From a virus: 23,532 nucleotides of DNA. The number at the start of each line of letters is the position of its first letter. Positions within the stretch are counted from its first letter, which is position 1. The stretch spans positions 1 to 23,532 of the IMG/VR virus record IMGVR_UViG_3300032163_000106, one strand, 5' to 3'. Below the pieces are notes generated by a model, which was not told where the DNA came from, did no database searches, and worked only from the letters and a program-made list of their open reading frames with translations. The position numbers were made by a program, and so were the translations under genes. Positions 6,581 to 14,551 of the stretch are shown here, in pieces.

Positions 6581-8970
6581 TGTTTGCACGGCCGCGAACT
6601 AACTTCTTTTCCAAAGACAAAACAACCGATTTTGTAATTAGGGGACTGACCGGCGAACTCAACACACGAGATTCAGACTTTGATATTCAAGACAATCAGC
6701 TCTCTGGCGGGCAGAATATGATTTCTGCCTCTGCAACAACACTAAAAAAGCGCGATGGCGTCAATTTATATGGTAGCTTCTTGGGCACAGGTATTGGCCT
6801 TGATGGCGGCTGGAGTTTTGTTGGTCAAAATGGAACGCAAGAAGAAATATGTGTTTGGAATGGCTCTCTTTATAGATTAGTTGGCTCAACTTGGACAGCA
6901 GTCACCGGCGTAACGCTGACAGCCGGCCTGCCCTGTTCTGGTGTTTATTTCGCTGACACAAACAAGTTCTATATCGTCAATGGCACAGATTACGTTGTCA
7001 AATATCAAGCTGGCAGTGCTTCGGGTGACCAATCAGACACAAACTTTCCGAAAGGCAAATACATCTGTTCATTTCAAGGCAGATTAATTGTCGGTTGTAT
7101 CACTGGCTACCCTAATCAATTTGATTATTCGGCAGCAGGTTTGGACACTTTCAATACAGGCGTTGATTTTGTTGTCTTGCCCGGTGAGTTTAACATTGCA
7201 ATTACTGGCGTGTATAATTTCAATTCTGTTGCTGTCTTGATTTCAACTAGACGCAGATTGTATCGCCTGCAGAACTTTACTTTTGATGGCACTAGAAGTT
7301 GGGTTGAAAATCTTTACGAACTACCAGCTAACTTTGGTGCAATTTACGAAAGAACTTTTGCGATTGTTAATGGCAATGGCTACTTTTTGGGTCAAGATAT
7401 GTCCAATGTCGCGGCAATTTATATGACTGATGGCTACAACGCTTACAACATTTCATACTCAAAGATTTTAGTTACAACACAATCGCTCAATCCTGCCCGC
7501 TTGCAATACGCTTGCGCTATTACTGATTCTGTTTTTTATCGCTTGTATGTGGCTGAAAACACTCAAACTACAAACAATTTAGGCATCATTTATGACACTG
7601 GCAAATCTATTTTCTTGACACCAGAGCGCAAATGGGTCAACGGGATTGATGACTACGCTTGCTTGTGGAGTTCAGAGATTTCTGGCGTCTGGCAGATTTA
7701 TGCCGGCTCGGCTGTTACAGGCCAGGTCTACAAGATACACGGCAACGCTGGCTTGTATGATGAGTTTCCCGAGGAGCAATACAACAAAACAGCCGCTTCG
7801 AGCCAAGCAGTTAATTTAGCTGTGGATGCTAATCCATCCAAGCGTGTGTCGCAGGGTTTCAAGATGTCAAACTACAACATCACAAACTTAGCTGTTCCGA
7901 TTATACGGATTGGTATCTATGTCAAGAAGAACGCCGGCACAAACACTGATTTAGTTGTTAGGGTTGAAACTGATAATGCCGGCCAACCATCAGGAACTTT
8001 AGCTGATGCTTCAGCGACAGCAACGATTGCTGCTGGAAGTATCGGCTCTGGTTATTCTTGGATAATGTCAACATTTAGCTTTACTCTTGCTGGCAATACT
8101 TTGTATTGGATTGTTGTTAAGCACGCAGTCGAAGACACAGGCAACTCACAATACTACTTGCTAGGAAACACCTCTGGCACTTACGGCAATGGCCACGTTG
8201 ATACTTACACTACTGGCTATATTACTGCTGGCGCTGGCACTACGGCTGTAAATGGCAGTTGGGCTCTTGGCGGAACAAATGAGGGCAAAGCTTATTATAC
8301 TCACGGCATTTACTATTTATACTACGCGACAAACCCCGCTGGTTATGGTGCGTGGCGCATCTCTCAATCATTGCAGCCAAACGGAACGCCACTCAACACT
8401 TCGCTGTATTACAATTTAACTGATGATAATCCTGCTGTTGGTAGTTGGGTTACATTCAACGGCAATGTTCCGGCACCAACCGTTACCTATACCTCGTGGA
8501 CTACTGGCACGACAACAACTAATTTAGTTTTCATAGTTTATGCACGTGCTCCAATTGACGCTTACGCTGACACAAAAGCGTTTTTAGTCAACAAAGGCAG
8601 AGAGTTTGTAATGAAGAAATATCAAACTATCTTTTCAAATATGTCCACTTCGCCGGTAACAATGTTGATTGGTTTCTCTGATACAAAGTTGAATACTTTT
8701 GCCAGTGATACTTTGACTTTGACTACGGACTCTGGCGGCATTTACGGCACGACAGCAGAATTAGGTTCAAACAAACTTTACGGCACGACAGCAGAGGGCG
8801 GCGACAACACTATATTTGGCGTTGAAGAAGTCAAGAACTATACTTTCAAAAATGTGTCGTCCTTTACAGGTCGCATACTTAAGGTCAGAATAAGGAATAA
8901 TCAGTATGGTCAGCAATTTGAGTTTAACCAACTAAATGCAATCGTAACGCCACGTATGAGGGATTTCTAA
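6580..8970 (+). CDS. Tail nozzle / tubular protein B-like beta-propeller with inserted beta-sandwich
   Basis: 796 residues, starting in a TAATG overlap with GGAGG at 6570-6574. The N-terminus (GLTGELNTRDSDFDIQDNQL, then SGGQNMISASATTLKKRDGV) is the signature opening of podovirus nozzle proteins: genes that open with declarations of the ring of strands and then the KR-G motif. Repeated blade-like segments follow (VCVWNGSLYRL, YFADTNKFYIVNGTDYVVKY, GRLIVGC, VAVLISTRRRLYRLQNFTFD). Around residues 405-570 an extra domain (KRVSQGFKMS, IRIGIYVKKNAGTNTDLVVR, NTLYWIVVKH) resembles the choice-of-anchor R beta-sandwich. The end (GRILKVRIRNNQYGQQFEFN, TPRMRDF) again fits nozzle proteins. Role: the channel or tip of the short tail beneath the adaptor. 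Confidence 0.68.
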   Translation: MFARPRTNFFSKDKTTDFVIRGLTGELNTRDSDFDIQDNQLSGGQNMISASATTLKKRDGVNLYGSFLGTGIGLDGGWSFVGQNGTQEEICVWNGSLYRLVGSTWTAVTGVTLTAGLPCSGVYFADTNKFYIVNGTDYVVKYQAGSASGDQSDTNFPKGKYICSFQGRLIVGCITGYPNQFDYSAAGLDTFNTGVDFVVLPGEFNIAITGVYNFNSVAVLISTRRRLYRLQNFTFDGTRSWVENLYELPANFGAIYERTFAIVNGNGYFLGQDMSNVAAIYMTDGYNAYNISYSKILVTTQSLNPARLQYACAITDSVFYRLYVAENTQTTNNLGIIYDTGKSIFLTPERKWVNGIDDYACLWSSEISGVWQIYAGSAVTGQVYKIHGNAGLYDEFPEEQYNKTAASSQAVNLAVDANPSKRVSQGFKMSNYNITNLAVPIIRIGIYVKKNAGTNTDLVVRVETDNAGQPSGTLADASATATIAAGSIGSGYSWIMSTFSFTLAGNTLYWIVVKHAVEDTGNSQYYLLGNTSGTYGNGHVDTYTTGYITAGAGTTAVNGSWALGGTNEGKAYYTHGIYYLYYATNPAGYGAWRISQSLQPNGTPLNTSLYYNLTDDNPAVGSWVTFNGNVPAPTVTYTSWTTGTTTTNLVFIVYARAPIDAYADTKAFLVNKGREFVMKKYQTIFSNMSTSPVTMLIGFSDTKLNTFASDTLTLTTDSGGIYGTTAELGSNKLYGTTAEGGDNTIFGVEEVKNYTFKNVSSFTGRILKVRIRNNQYGQQFEFNQLNAIVTPRMRDF
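8741..8795 (+). repeat. Two 19-base direct repeats coding YGTTAE
   Basis: TTTACGGCACGACAGCAGA occurs at 8741-8759 and again, unchanged, at 8777-8795, a period of 36 bases (12 codons), in frame within the nozzle-like gene. It encodes two YGTTAE units separated by LGSNKL. Identity at the DNA level suggests a recent duplication of a loop or hairpin. Confidence 0.8.
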
Positions 8971-9245
8971 TGCAAAGCAAAAACTTCGCAACCAGTATAG
9001 CTAAATACCAGGGGCCAGACTTTGACACTAAAACAACTTTGCTTAACTTGATTCAAGAGTTTAACCAGCCGGTAGGGATTAACAAAATACTCAATCGCTA
9101 CGAAGAACAAACTGGCGCTTGGGCTTCACCTTCTTATCCATCACCTATAAATGGGACAATGGTTGTTGTCTACAATTCAACTTCGGTCACTTCGAGATTG
9201 TATGTATATTCAAATGCTGGTTGGCATTACGTAGATTTAACATAA
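8970..9245 (+). CDS. Small unknown tail-module protein
   Basis: 91 residues, overlapping the previous stop by one base (TAATG), with GAGGG at 8958-8962. The N-terminal half is helical (FDTKTTLLNLIQEFNQPVGI, NKILNRYEEQTGAW). The C-terminal half is beta-rich (INGTMVVVYNSTSVTSRLYV, YSNAGWHYVDLT) and resembles short strands found at the ends of fibre or collar proteins. It lies between the nozzle-like gene and a collar-domain fibre, so it probably belongs to the tail tip. No family was recognised. Confidence 0.7.
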   Translation: MQSKNFATSIAKYQGPDFDTKTTLLNLIQEFNQPVGINKILNRYEEQTGAWASPSYPSPINGTMVVVYNSTSVTSRLYVYSNAGWHYVDLT

Positions 9246-9254
9246 GGAGATTCT

Positions 9255-9968
9255 ATGGCTTTTCAAACTATGACTTTTGTTGCAACAAACACACCAGTTA
9301 ACGGCGTGACTTACGTTACCGCTGAATCTGTTTCAACTGACTTGCTCAACTTGATAAACGATTACAACTTACAGATTCCTTCTGCTAAACTACCCAACGG
9401 TGTTATAAAAGCCGCACACGTAACTGCCGGCATCATTGACGCAACTAAACTGACTGCTGCTGTTGCGGCGGGATTGAACCCAGCCGGAACAATACTTGCT
9501 TATGGTGGCGTGACTGCTCCTACTGGCTATTTGCTCTGTCAGGGTCAAGTTGTGTCACAGACAACCTACGCCGCGCTTTTTGCAGTAATTTCAACAGCTT
9601 ACAACACAAGCGGTGAGGGCACCGGCAACTTCAGACTGCCTAACTTACAAGATAATGTTCCAGTAGGTAAATCAGGAACAAAAGCTCTTGGAACGACTGG
9701 TGGTGAGGCGACACACGCCCTGTCAACAGCAGAACTGGCTTCACATACTCACGCTGTAACCGACCCGACCCACGGCCACAATTTGAAATATGACACAAAC
9801 GGAACTGCAACAGGTGGCAGCACAATAATTGGTGGCGGTAACTTTAGTAATTTGGCTGGCTATGTTCAAGCTGCTGCAACTGGCATTTCAATTGTTGCTG
9901 CTGGTTCTGGCACAGCTCACAACAACTTACAGCCCTATCAAGTAGTCAACTATATTATCAAGACATAA
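9255..9968 (+). CDS. Short tail fibre with phage tail collar domain
   Basis: 237 residues with AAGGAG at 9243-9248. Residues about 75-135 are a clear phage tail collar domain: NPAGTILAYGGVTAPTGYLL, CQGQVVSQTTYAALFAVIST, EGTGNFRLPNLQDNVPVGKS. After it come His-containing loops (ELASHTHAVTDPTHGHN) and the usual HNNLQPYQVVNYIIKT ending, the microcystin-dependent-protein style terminus in which His residues can bind metal in a trimer. The first 70 residues (AESVSTDLLNLINDYNLQIP) are an attachment region. It probably forms a trimeric fibre or tail tip used in receptor contact. The family call is strong; the receptor is unknown. Confidence 0.85.
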   Translation: MAFQTMTFVATNTPVNGVTYVTAESVSTDLLNLINDYNLQIPSAKLPNGVIKAAHVTAGIIDATKLTAAVAAGLNPAGTILAYGGVTAPTGYLLCQGQVVSQTTYAALFAVISTAYNTSGEGTGNFRLPNLQDNVPVGKSGTKALGTTGGEATHALSTAELASHTHAVTDPTHGHNLKYDTNGTATGGSTIIGGGNFSNLAGYVQAAATGISIVAAGSGTAHNNLQPYQVVNYIIKT

Positions 9969-9977
9969 GGAGTAACT

Positions 9978-10718
9978 ATGGCAAGCGTTTCAAAAGACCA
10001 AATAAATGCCTGGTATCAGCAATATCTAGGCCGCGCACCTTACGCTACGGAAACAGCTCCTGGCGGCTGGGTTGATAAGTGGATAGCTCAAGGCAGCGCT
10101 GCCGAAGCCGGTATTGCTAATTCAGATGAGGCGAGAACCAGAAAAGCAGGCGGAGCAGCCACAGGCGGAGCAGCCACAACACCCGCTGGTCCCGCGCCAC
10201 TACCCAGCACAACCGATTTACTCAACAAATCAGTCACAGATGCAAAGGGCGTTTATGACCCACTGATGAAAGCGCAAAACGAATTGACACAAAAGCAGTT
10301 TGATACTTTGAAATCGAACATCTTGACTTCAAAAGACCAAGCGAAAGAGGGTGTAGCGACAACGCTAGCTTCAAGAGGTCTTGAGCGCTCTGGCGAGCTT
10401 GGCTTTGACACTGCGCAAATCGAAAAGACAGCGATGGACCAGATTGGCACTGCTGATTTAGCCCAGACGGTTGCTCAAGCAGAGAACGTAGTTGCTAACT
10501 GGCAAAATGTCACCGGCGCGGCGTCAACTATGGAACAACAACTATTTTCACAAGCGTTGCAAACTCACCAGCAAGCGCTAACAGATTTAGGGTTTCCGAT
10601 TTCACAATATACGAGTGTTGGTCAGTTGTGGGAGGGTTTCTTAAACGCCAACATTGACCCGTCACAATACCAGTGGATTTATGAGGGACTAAAAGCTTCG
10701 ATGGATAAATTAGGATAA
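9978..10718 (+). CDS. Probable internal/ejection protein with DUF4214-like N-terminus
   Basis: 246 residues with AAGGAG before ATG 9978. Residues 5-50 (INAWYQQYLGRAPYATETAP, GGWVDKWIAQGSAAEAGIAN, SDEAR) resemble a DUF4214 repeat (Y..YLGR.P...G...W...G....I..SDE). An Ala/Gly/Pro linker follows (GGAATGGAATTPAGPAPLP). The rest is long helix with few hydrophobic breaks (AQNELTQKQFDTLKSNILTS, GLERSGELGFDTAQIEKTA). It is the first of three consecutive helical, Ala/Gln-rich proteins between the collar fibre and the tail lysin, the place where podoviruses encode ejection proteins that enter the cell with the DNA. Function is inferred from this context. Confidence 0.68.
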   Translation: MASVSKDQINAWYQQYLGRAPYATETAPGGWVDKWIAQGSAAEAGIANSDEARTRKAGGAATGGAATTPAGPAPLPSTTDLLNKSVTDAKGVYDPLMKAQNELTQKQFDTLKSNILTSKDQAKEGVATTLASRGLERSGELGFDTAQIEKTAMDQIGTADLAQTVAQAENVVANWQNVTGAASTMEQQLFSQALQTHQQALTDLGFPISQYTSVGQLWEGFLNANIDPSQYQWIYEGLKASMDKLG

Positions 10719-10727
10719 GGAGTGACT

Positions 10728-11402
10728 ATGGCAATGCCAGATTTCTCGCAATTACAACAACAATGGAAAGACCGCCAAGCAAAGATTGACGGCGATATTA
10801 CATCTCTAAACGGTCAGATTGAAGCTTCGGGCTCGAAGTATGTCAGAAATCCAATGAATCCTAATCAGTTGATGCTGATAAATACAGGAGTTGACCCTAA
10901 AGCGGGAGTTGACTATGCAAAATCATTGGTTGATTTGCAAACTTCAGAACTTGGTTTGCAAGAAAAAACAACACAAGCATCTACTGGTTTGACGGCGGCT
11001 GAATTGTCAAAATTAAAGCAAGGTTCATCAGCAGCCGAACAGATTTACAATCGAATATCATCATTATCAAAAGACGTAAATAAAACAAATCTTGGACCGA
11101 TTTCAAGACTTTCCGGTTTGTCACGCAGTATAGCTGGTTGGGCAGGTTTTGACCCACAAGCCCGCGCTCTTGAATCACAAAAAGGCCAACTCGTAGTTTT
11201 GCTTAAAAGTTTGACTGGAGTTGGACGTTTGAGTGCCGGCGTCATTGACCAGATTCAATCTTCGTATTTGCCAACACCCTACGACACAAAAGCTGAAGCT
11301 GAAGACAAGCTTGCAAACTTAAAAGGCGTCATTGACCAGATGAAGCAAGATTCAGGACAAACACAAAATAGCGACCCACTTGGTATTTTAGGCGGAGGTT
11401 AA
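10728..11402 (+). CDS. Probable internal virion protein, helical
   Basis: 224 residues. The frame is open from a GTG at 10722, but AAGGAG at 10717-10722 places the true start at ATG 10728 with normal spacing. The sequence is helical and Gln/Ser/Leu-rich: MAMPDFSQLQQQWKDRQAKI, DGDITSLNGQIEASGS, DYAKSLVDLQTSELGLQEKT. A weakly hydrophobic stretch lies at about residues 132-170 (IAGWAGFDPQARALESQKGQ, LVVLLKSLTGVGRLSAGVI). It closes with LGILGGG. It is the middle member of the three-gene helical block and could be an ejection protein. No enzyme motif is visible. Confidence 0.68.
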   Translation: MAMPDFSQLQQQWKDRQAKIDGDITSLNGQIEASGSKYVRNPMNPNQLMLINTGVDPKAGVDYAKSLVDLQTSELGLQEKTTQASTGLTAAELSKLKQGSSAAEQIYNRISSLSKDVNKTNLGPISRLSGLSRSIAGWAGFDPQARALESQKGQLVVLLKSLTGVGRLSAGVIDQIQSSYLPTPYDTKAEAEDKLANLKGVIDQMKQDSGQTQNSDPLGILGGG

Positions 11403-11403
11403 A

Positions 11404-12909
11404 ATGTCACTACAAGATTTAGGACAATTAGTTAAGCAAAAACACCCTGGCGCTTACGACAATATCCCGGATGAACAATTGGGACAGCAAGTCTATACCA
11501 AATACCCGCAATACAAAAATATAGTTGAACAGGGACAGCAACCAGCGAAATCACCAGTTCAACCGGGTGGCTTTTTAGAAACGATACTTCAACCAATAAT
11601 GAACGCATTAGGAGCCACAAAAGCTGGTGGAACTTTAAGGGAGGGACAAGCAGGACAAACTGAAGAACAACAAAGATTGCAAGCGAGCTCTGAAACTGCT
11701 AAAAACCGAGAAATTGGTGGCGCTGCGGAAATTGCCGCACTGACAACAGGCGCACCAGAGTTGAAAGCTGGCTCAAAGTTTTTGCAGGGTTTGTTGCCGG
11801 GTGCAGCTAGAGGTGTTGCTTATGCGACTGGCAAGGGCGTTGAACAAAAGAAATCATTTGTAGATACGCTTAAAAGTATGCCGCTTAATGCTGCATCTTT
11901 TGCCCTGCTTGAGGGAACTCTTAATGAGGCCGTGCCTGCAATTGCTGATTTATTTAGGAGCGGTGGTAACGCTTTATCGCGAGCTTCAGAGTTGGCTGAT
12001 GTTCCCAAAGGAGTGCAAAAAGCTAATTTTGCAAAAGATACTTTCAACAAAATGCTTGAATATGGCGCGACAACCCTTGAAAAGGCGAAATCAATGGCCG
12101 AAAGAGTTACTGGTGCCAATGGGATAATTAGTAAAATCACCAGAGCCGCAGTTGGTAAATCAGAACCGGTTGATACTTCGGGCGTTATGGATTTAGTTCA
12201 GCAAGAGCTAGGTTTAGCAAATAGACCAACAAAAAATGAGTTCTCGGCATTGGGAACTCAAGAGCGAAAGCTTTATCAAAAAGTATTGTCTGGGATAACA
12301 CAAGCAATGGGCAGAGGGACGCCAGAGGGTCCCGCGCAAGCAGCAAACCCGTCTGAATTGTTTGGTTTAGTCCAAGACTTAGAGGCGCGTTCAGCAGAAT
12401 TAAGCAAGAGCTTTAGGCGCTCTGGTAATCAAGATGTCGGCGATATGGCCGGCTCTTACAAAAGAGTGGCTGATGAGCTGAAAGACCGATTATATTCTAG
12501 CGCAGACCAAATCTTGACTTCCGGCGTCAAAGAGCCATTTGCCAACGAACTAAAAGCAATATCGCCTAAATTGCACGATGCTGTAATGGCAACAAACACG
12601 GTTGGTGAACTACGTTCACTTGCAGCACCATTTGTAAAAGCCGGCATAATGCACGATGCCGTTGGAGAATTAGGTCAAGTTTCGAAAGGCGGTTTAGATG
12701 TTTCAAGTATATTACCAGCAGTTACTGGTAAGGGCAGCTTAGCTAATATAGTTTTAGGTGTTGTTAATGATTTGCTAATCAAAGGTAGTGGCGGCGCGAT
12801 GCGTGGAACAGGAAAAGCAATCGAAGTAGTTGATAAGTTTGGTGGTGGTGCAATTACAAAAACACTTTCAAGATTAGGGCTTGGAAAACTTATCAACAGA
12901 GGGCAATAA
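11404..12909 (+). CDS. Large internal/ejection protein with KYP-repeat N-terminus
   Basis: 501 residues, GGAGG at 11395-11399. The first 40 residues carry two related units (LGQLVKQKHPGAYDNIPDEQ and LGQQVYTKYPQYKNIVEQG): the LG..V..K.P.Y motif common as a short N-terminal module in phage virion proteins. The rest is Ala/Gly-rich helix with amphipathic or mildly hydrophobic stretches (LLPGAARGVAYATGKGVEQK, MPLNAASFALLEGTLNEAVP) and a repeating ALGTQERKLYQKVLSGITQA-like pattern. The C-terminus (VVDKFGGGAITKTLSRLGLG) is basic and amphipathic. Size, composition and place suit a podovirus ejection protein that crosses the envelope during infection. There is no transglycosylase motif, but a CHAP lysin gene lies next. 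Confidence 0.65.
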   Translation: MSLQDLGQLVKQKHPGAYDNIPDEQLGQQVYTKYPQYKNIVEQGQQPAKSPVQPGGFLETILQPIMNALGATKAGGTLREGQAGQTEEQQRLQASSETAKNREIGGAAEIAALTTGAPELKAGSKFLQGLLPGAARGVAYATGKGVEQKKSFVDTLKSMPLNAASFALLEGTLNEAVPAIADLFRSGGNALSRASELADVPKGVQKANFAKDTFNKMLEYGATTLEKAKSMAERVTGANGIISKITRAAVGKSEPVDTSGVMDLVQQELGLANRPTKNEFSALGTQERKLYQKVLSGITQAMGRGTPEGPAQAANPSELFGLVQDLEARSAELSKSFRRSGNQDVGDMAGSYKRVADELKDRLYSSADQILTSGVKEPFANELKAISPKLHDAVMATNTVGELRSLAAPFVKAGIMHDAVGELGQVSKGGLDVSSILPAVTGKGSLANIVLGVVNDLLIKGSGGAMRGTGKAIEVVDKFGGGAITKTLSRLGLGKLINRGQ

Positions 12910-12910
12910 T

Positions 12911-13054
12911 TTATTTTCTATGGTCAATAAGACTATGCCACTTTCGAGAAACTTCATCGTAAATATCAGCGACAACAATAAGAAAAGCACCGATGAGCGT
13001 CAGCACAACGTAGATTGCGAACAAGATACCAACAGCCCATAAAATTAAAGACAT
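12911..13054 (-). CDS. 47-residue antisense single-pass membrane protein (moron-like)
   Basis: This is the only minus-strand gene I recognise in the window. It runs from ATG (complement of 13052-13054) to TAA (12911-12913) and encodes MSLILWAVGILFAIYVVLTL followed by IGAFLIVVADIYDEVSRKWH and SLIDHRK. Residues 3-28 are one strong hydrophobic helix; the C-terminal 18 residues are charged and soluble. The start has a good ribosome binding site (complement of TCCTT at 13060-13064, five bases away) and a perfect sigma70 promoter just upstream, giving a leader of about 14 bases. Its stop lies one base from the stop of the convergent ejection gene, so the gene fills the gap exactly. A lone opposite-strand membrane gene with its own promoter within late genes is typical of morons, some of which block superinfection. 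Function is unknown. Confidence 0.75.
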   Translation of the reverse strand: MSLILWAVGILFAIYVVLTLIGAFLIVVADIYDEVSRKWHSLIDHRK

Positions 13055-13074
13055 TTTGTTCCTTTCTTTCATTA

Positions 13075-13103
13075 AGTATAGCATATCTTAAATAATTTGT
13101 CAA
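13075..13103 (-). promoter_or_regulatory. Perfect sigma70 promoter for the antisense membrane gene
   Basis: On the minus strand, TTGACA (complement of 13098-13103) is followed by a 17-base spacer (13081-13097) and TATACT (complement of 13075-13080). The -35 matches consensus at 6 of 6 positions and the -10 at 5 of 6. Predicted transcription begins near 13068, about 14 bases before the ATG at 13054. The -35 overlaps the ribosome binding site region of the divergent lysin gene (AGAGG at 13103-13107). Confidence 0.85.
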
Positions 13104-13113
13104 GAGGTAAATG

Positions 13114-13872
13114 ATGGTTAGCGTAAATCAAGTAATGCAGACAGGCACGGCGACTGCAAACAACCCAACTTCGCCAACAGCATACGAAACACCAACCGCA
13201 GCGCCAACAAATCCCACTCAACAAGTGATGGAGGGTTTTAAGCAAAACGTTCAAAGTCAAGTTGCCAGTCAGCCACAGCCAAAGCAAGCGCCAACGACTA
13301 ATCTATCAGAGCAGTTTCACCCAGCTAATACACCCTCGCCGCTACAAGACGTCCAGACGATTGATTTGAAGACTGCATCAGGCATCAGTGCCGTTGCTAC
13401 TGCTGGCGCATCTGGTGAGCTTCCTAGCACAATAGATGTCAACAATCTTGGAACCTATATGCACACACTTAACGCTGGCAAACTAGGCAATCAAGGCGAA
13501 GTATCTGCCGGCGAAGTGCCCAAAGGGTTTGATGTCAACAAGGGCTACTATGGCTTCTTGCCAAAACAATGCACATCTTACGCTGCTTGGTATTTGAATA
13601 ACGTAGAGGGCAAGACATTTGTTGATACTGGCAATGGCAACGCCAAGAACTGGGGCGAGCTAGCGAAGAAGCAGGGCTTCAGTGTTACTGGCGCGCCGGC
13701 TGTTGGTTCTGTTGCTGTCTGGCCGACAATGGGCAGCTACGGACACGTAGCAGTAGTTGATAGCGTTAATTCAGATGGAACGATAAATGTATCAGAGATG
13801 AATTACCAACCAGGGAAATACACGAAAAGGTCGAGTGTGTCTACCTCTGGCGCGCAGTTTATAAATAAATAA
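13114..13872 (+). CDS. Virion-associated CHAP-domain peptidoglycan hydrolase
   Basis: 252 residues. Two ATGs are adjacent (13111 and 13114); AGAGG at 13103-13107 has better spacing to the second. The first 110 residues are a Thr/Ala/Pro/Gln-rich linker. A CHAP amidase/endopeptidase domain occupies about residues 140-252: GYYGFLPKQCTSYAAWYLNN carries the catalytic Cys (about residue 153), GSYGHVAVVDSVN the catalytic His (about 211), and GTINVSEMNY the third polar position. It cleaves peptidoglycan peptide bonds or crossbridges. Being among ejection and tail genes, it probably acts locally at the cell wall during entry, in contrast to the second CHAP gene in the lysis region. No signal peptide is seen. 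Confidence 0.87.
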   Translation: MVSVNQVMQTGTATANNPTSPTAYETPTAAPTNPTQQVMEGFKQNVQSQVASQPQPKQAPTTNLSEQFHPANTPSPLQDVQTIDLKTASGISAVATAGASGELPSTIDVNNLGTYMHTLNAGKLGNQGEVSAGEVPKGFDVNKGYYGFLPKQCTSYAAWYLNNVEGKTFVDTGNGNAKNWGELAKKQGFSVTGAPAVGSVAVWPTMGSYGHVAVVDSVNSDGTINVSEMNYQPGKYTKRSSVSTSGAQFINK

Positions 13873-13880
13873 GGAGCAAA

Positions 13881-14024
13881 ATGCCCAAAAAGAAATCAAT
13901 GCCAAAGTTCCACAAAACAGGTCAGCCAGTCGGCGGAGTAGCAGCAGTTGGCAAAAGCGCAACATCGGGTCCAAAAATAGCCGTCAAGGGTGGACACGGA
14001 AAACATCTTAAAAAGAAAAAATGA
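13881..14024 (+). CDS. 47-residue very basic protein
   Basis: The reading frame from ATG 13881 gives MPKKKSMPKFHKTGQPVGGV, AAVGKSATSGPKIAVKGGHG, KHLKKKK. AAGGAG (13871-13876) overlaps the previous stop and is well placed, and the stop overlaps the next gene by ATGA, so the frame is very likely used. It has about a dozen Lys, clustered at both ends, with His and Gly between, no acidic residue and no hydrophobic helix. Such a peptide could bind nucleic acid, packaged DNA or an acidic partner. No family was recognised. Confidence 0.72.
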   Translation: MPKKKSMPKFHKTGQPVGGVAAVGKSATSGPKIAVKGGHGKHLKKKK

Positions 14025-14551
14025 AAGAGATTGCCGAAGTAATAGACGAACAAGCTGCGGACCAGCAAAAGGAGCAGGACCGACAGGGTCTTGCTTCTGA
14101 TATTGGTTCTCATTTTGACGGTGCTTCAATGAAAATGTCTGGCGATATGCAAAAGTTTATGTCAGAGTTCACAAAACAGATTGTCGCCGTCTTGAGCAAG
14201 AAGTTAGACGTTAAAATTGACAAAATAGAGTTTCCTGGGATAAATATGCCGGATGTTCACGTGTTACCAATTGAAACCGATAGAATTATCAAAGCAATAC
14301 AAAACACTAAAGTTTCGCCAATAATCAAGGTGGCCGCGCCAGATGTCAACGTCAACGTGCCGGCAGCAAAAGTAGTTGTTAAGCCACAAGTAACACAATC
14401 AGCGCCGGCTGAAGTTCCTAGTCGCATTACTGAAGAAAAAGAGTTATATCGCGATGGCTTTTATGATGGCTTTGAAGAAAAGTTTTCTGATGGCACCCTG
14501 CATACCGTCACTGGCTACTCGCGAGGAAGGATAAAACACAAATGGGCTTAA
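14021..14551 (+). CDS. Unknown tail-module protein, coiled N-terminus, beta-rich centre
   Basis: 176 residues, starting in an ATGA overlap with the basic peptide; the ribosome binding site is weak, so translation is probably coupled. The N-terminus is charged helix (EIAEVIDEQAADQQKEQDRQ). The middle has a Val-rich repeated pattern (IKVAAPDVNVNVPAAKVVVK), common in short linker strands of fibre-attachment proteins. The end (YRDGFYDGFEEKFSDGTLHT, VTGYSRGRIKHKWA) is aromatic and looks like a small folded domain. It lies immediately before the big fibre gene and overlaps it by ten bases, so a fibre anchor or connector is a reasonable guess. Confidence 0.7.
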   Translation: MKEIAEVIDEQAADQQKEQDRQGLASDIGSHFDGASMKMSGDMQKFMSEFTKQIVAVLSKKLDVKIDKIEFPGINMPDVHVLPIETDRIIKAIQNTKVSPIIKVAAPDVNVNVPAAKVVVKPQVTQSAPAEVPSRITEEKELYRDGFYDGFEEKFSDGTLHTVTGYSRGRIKHKWA

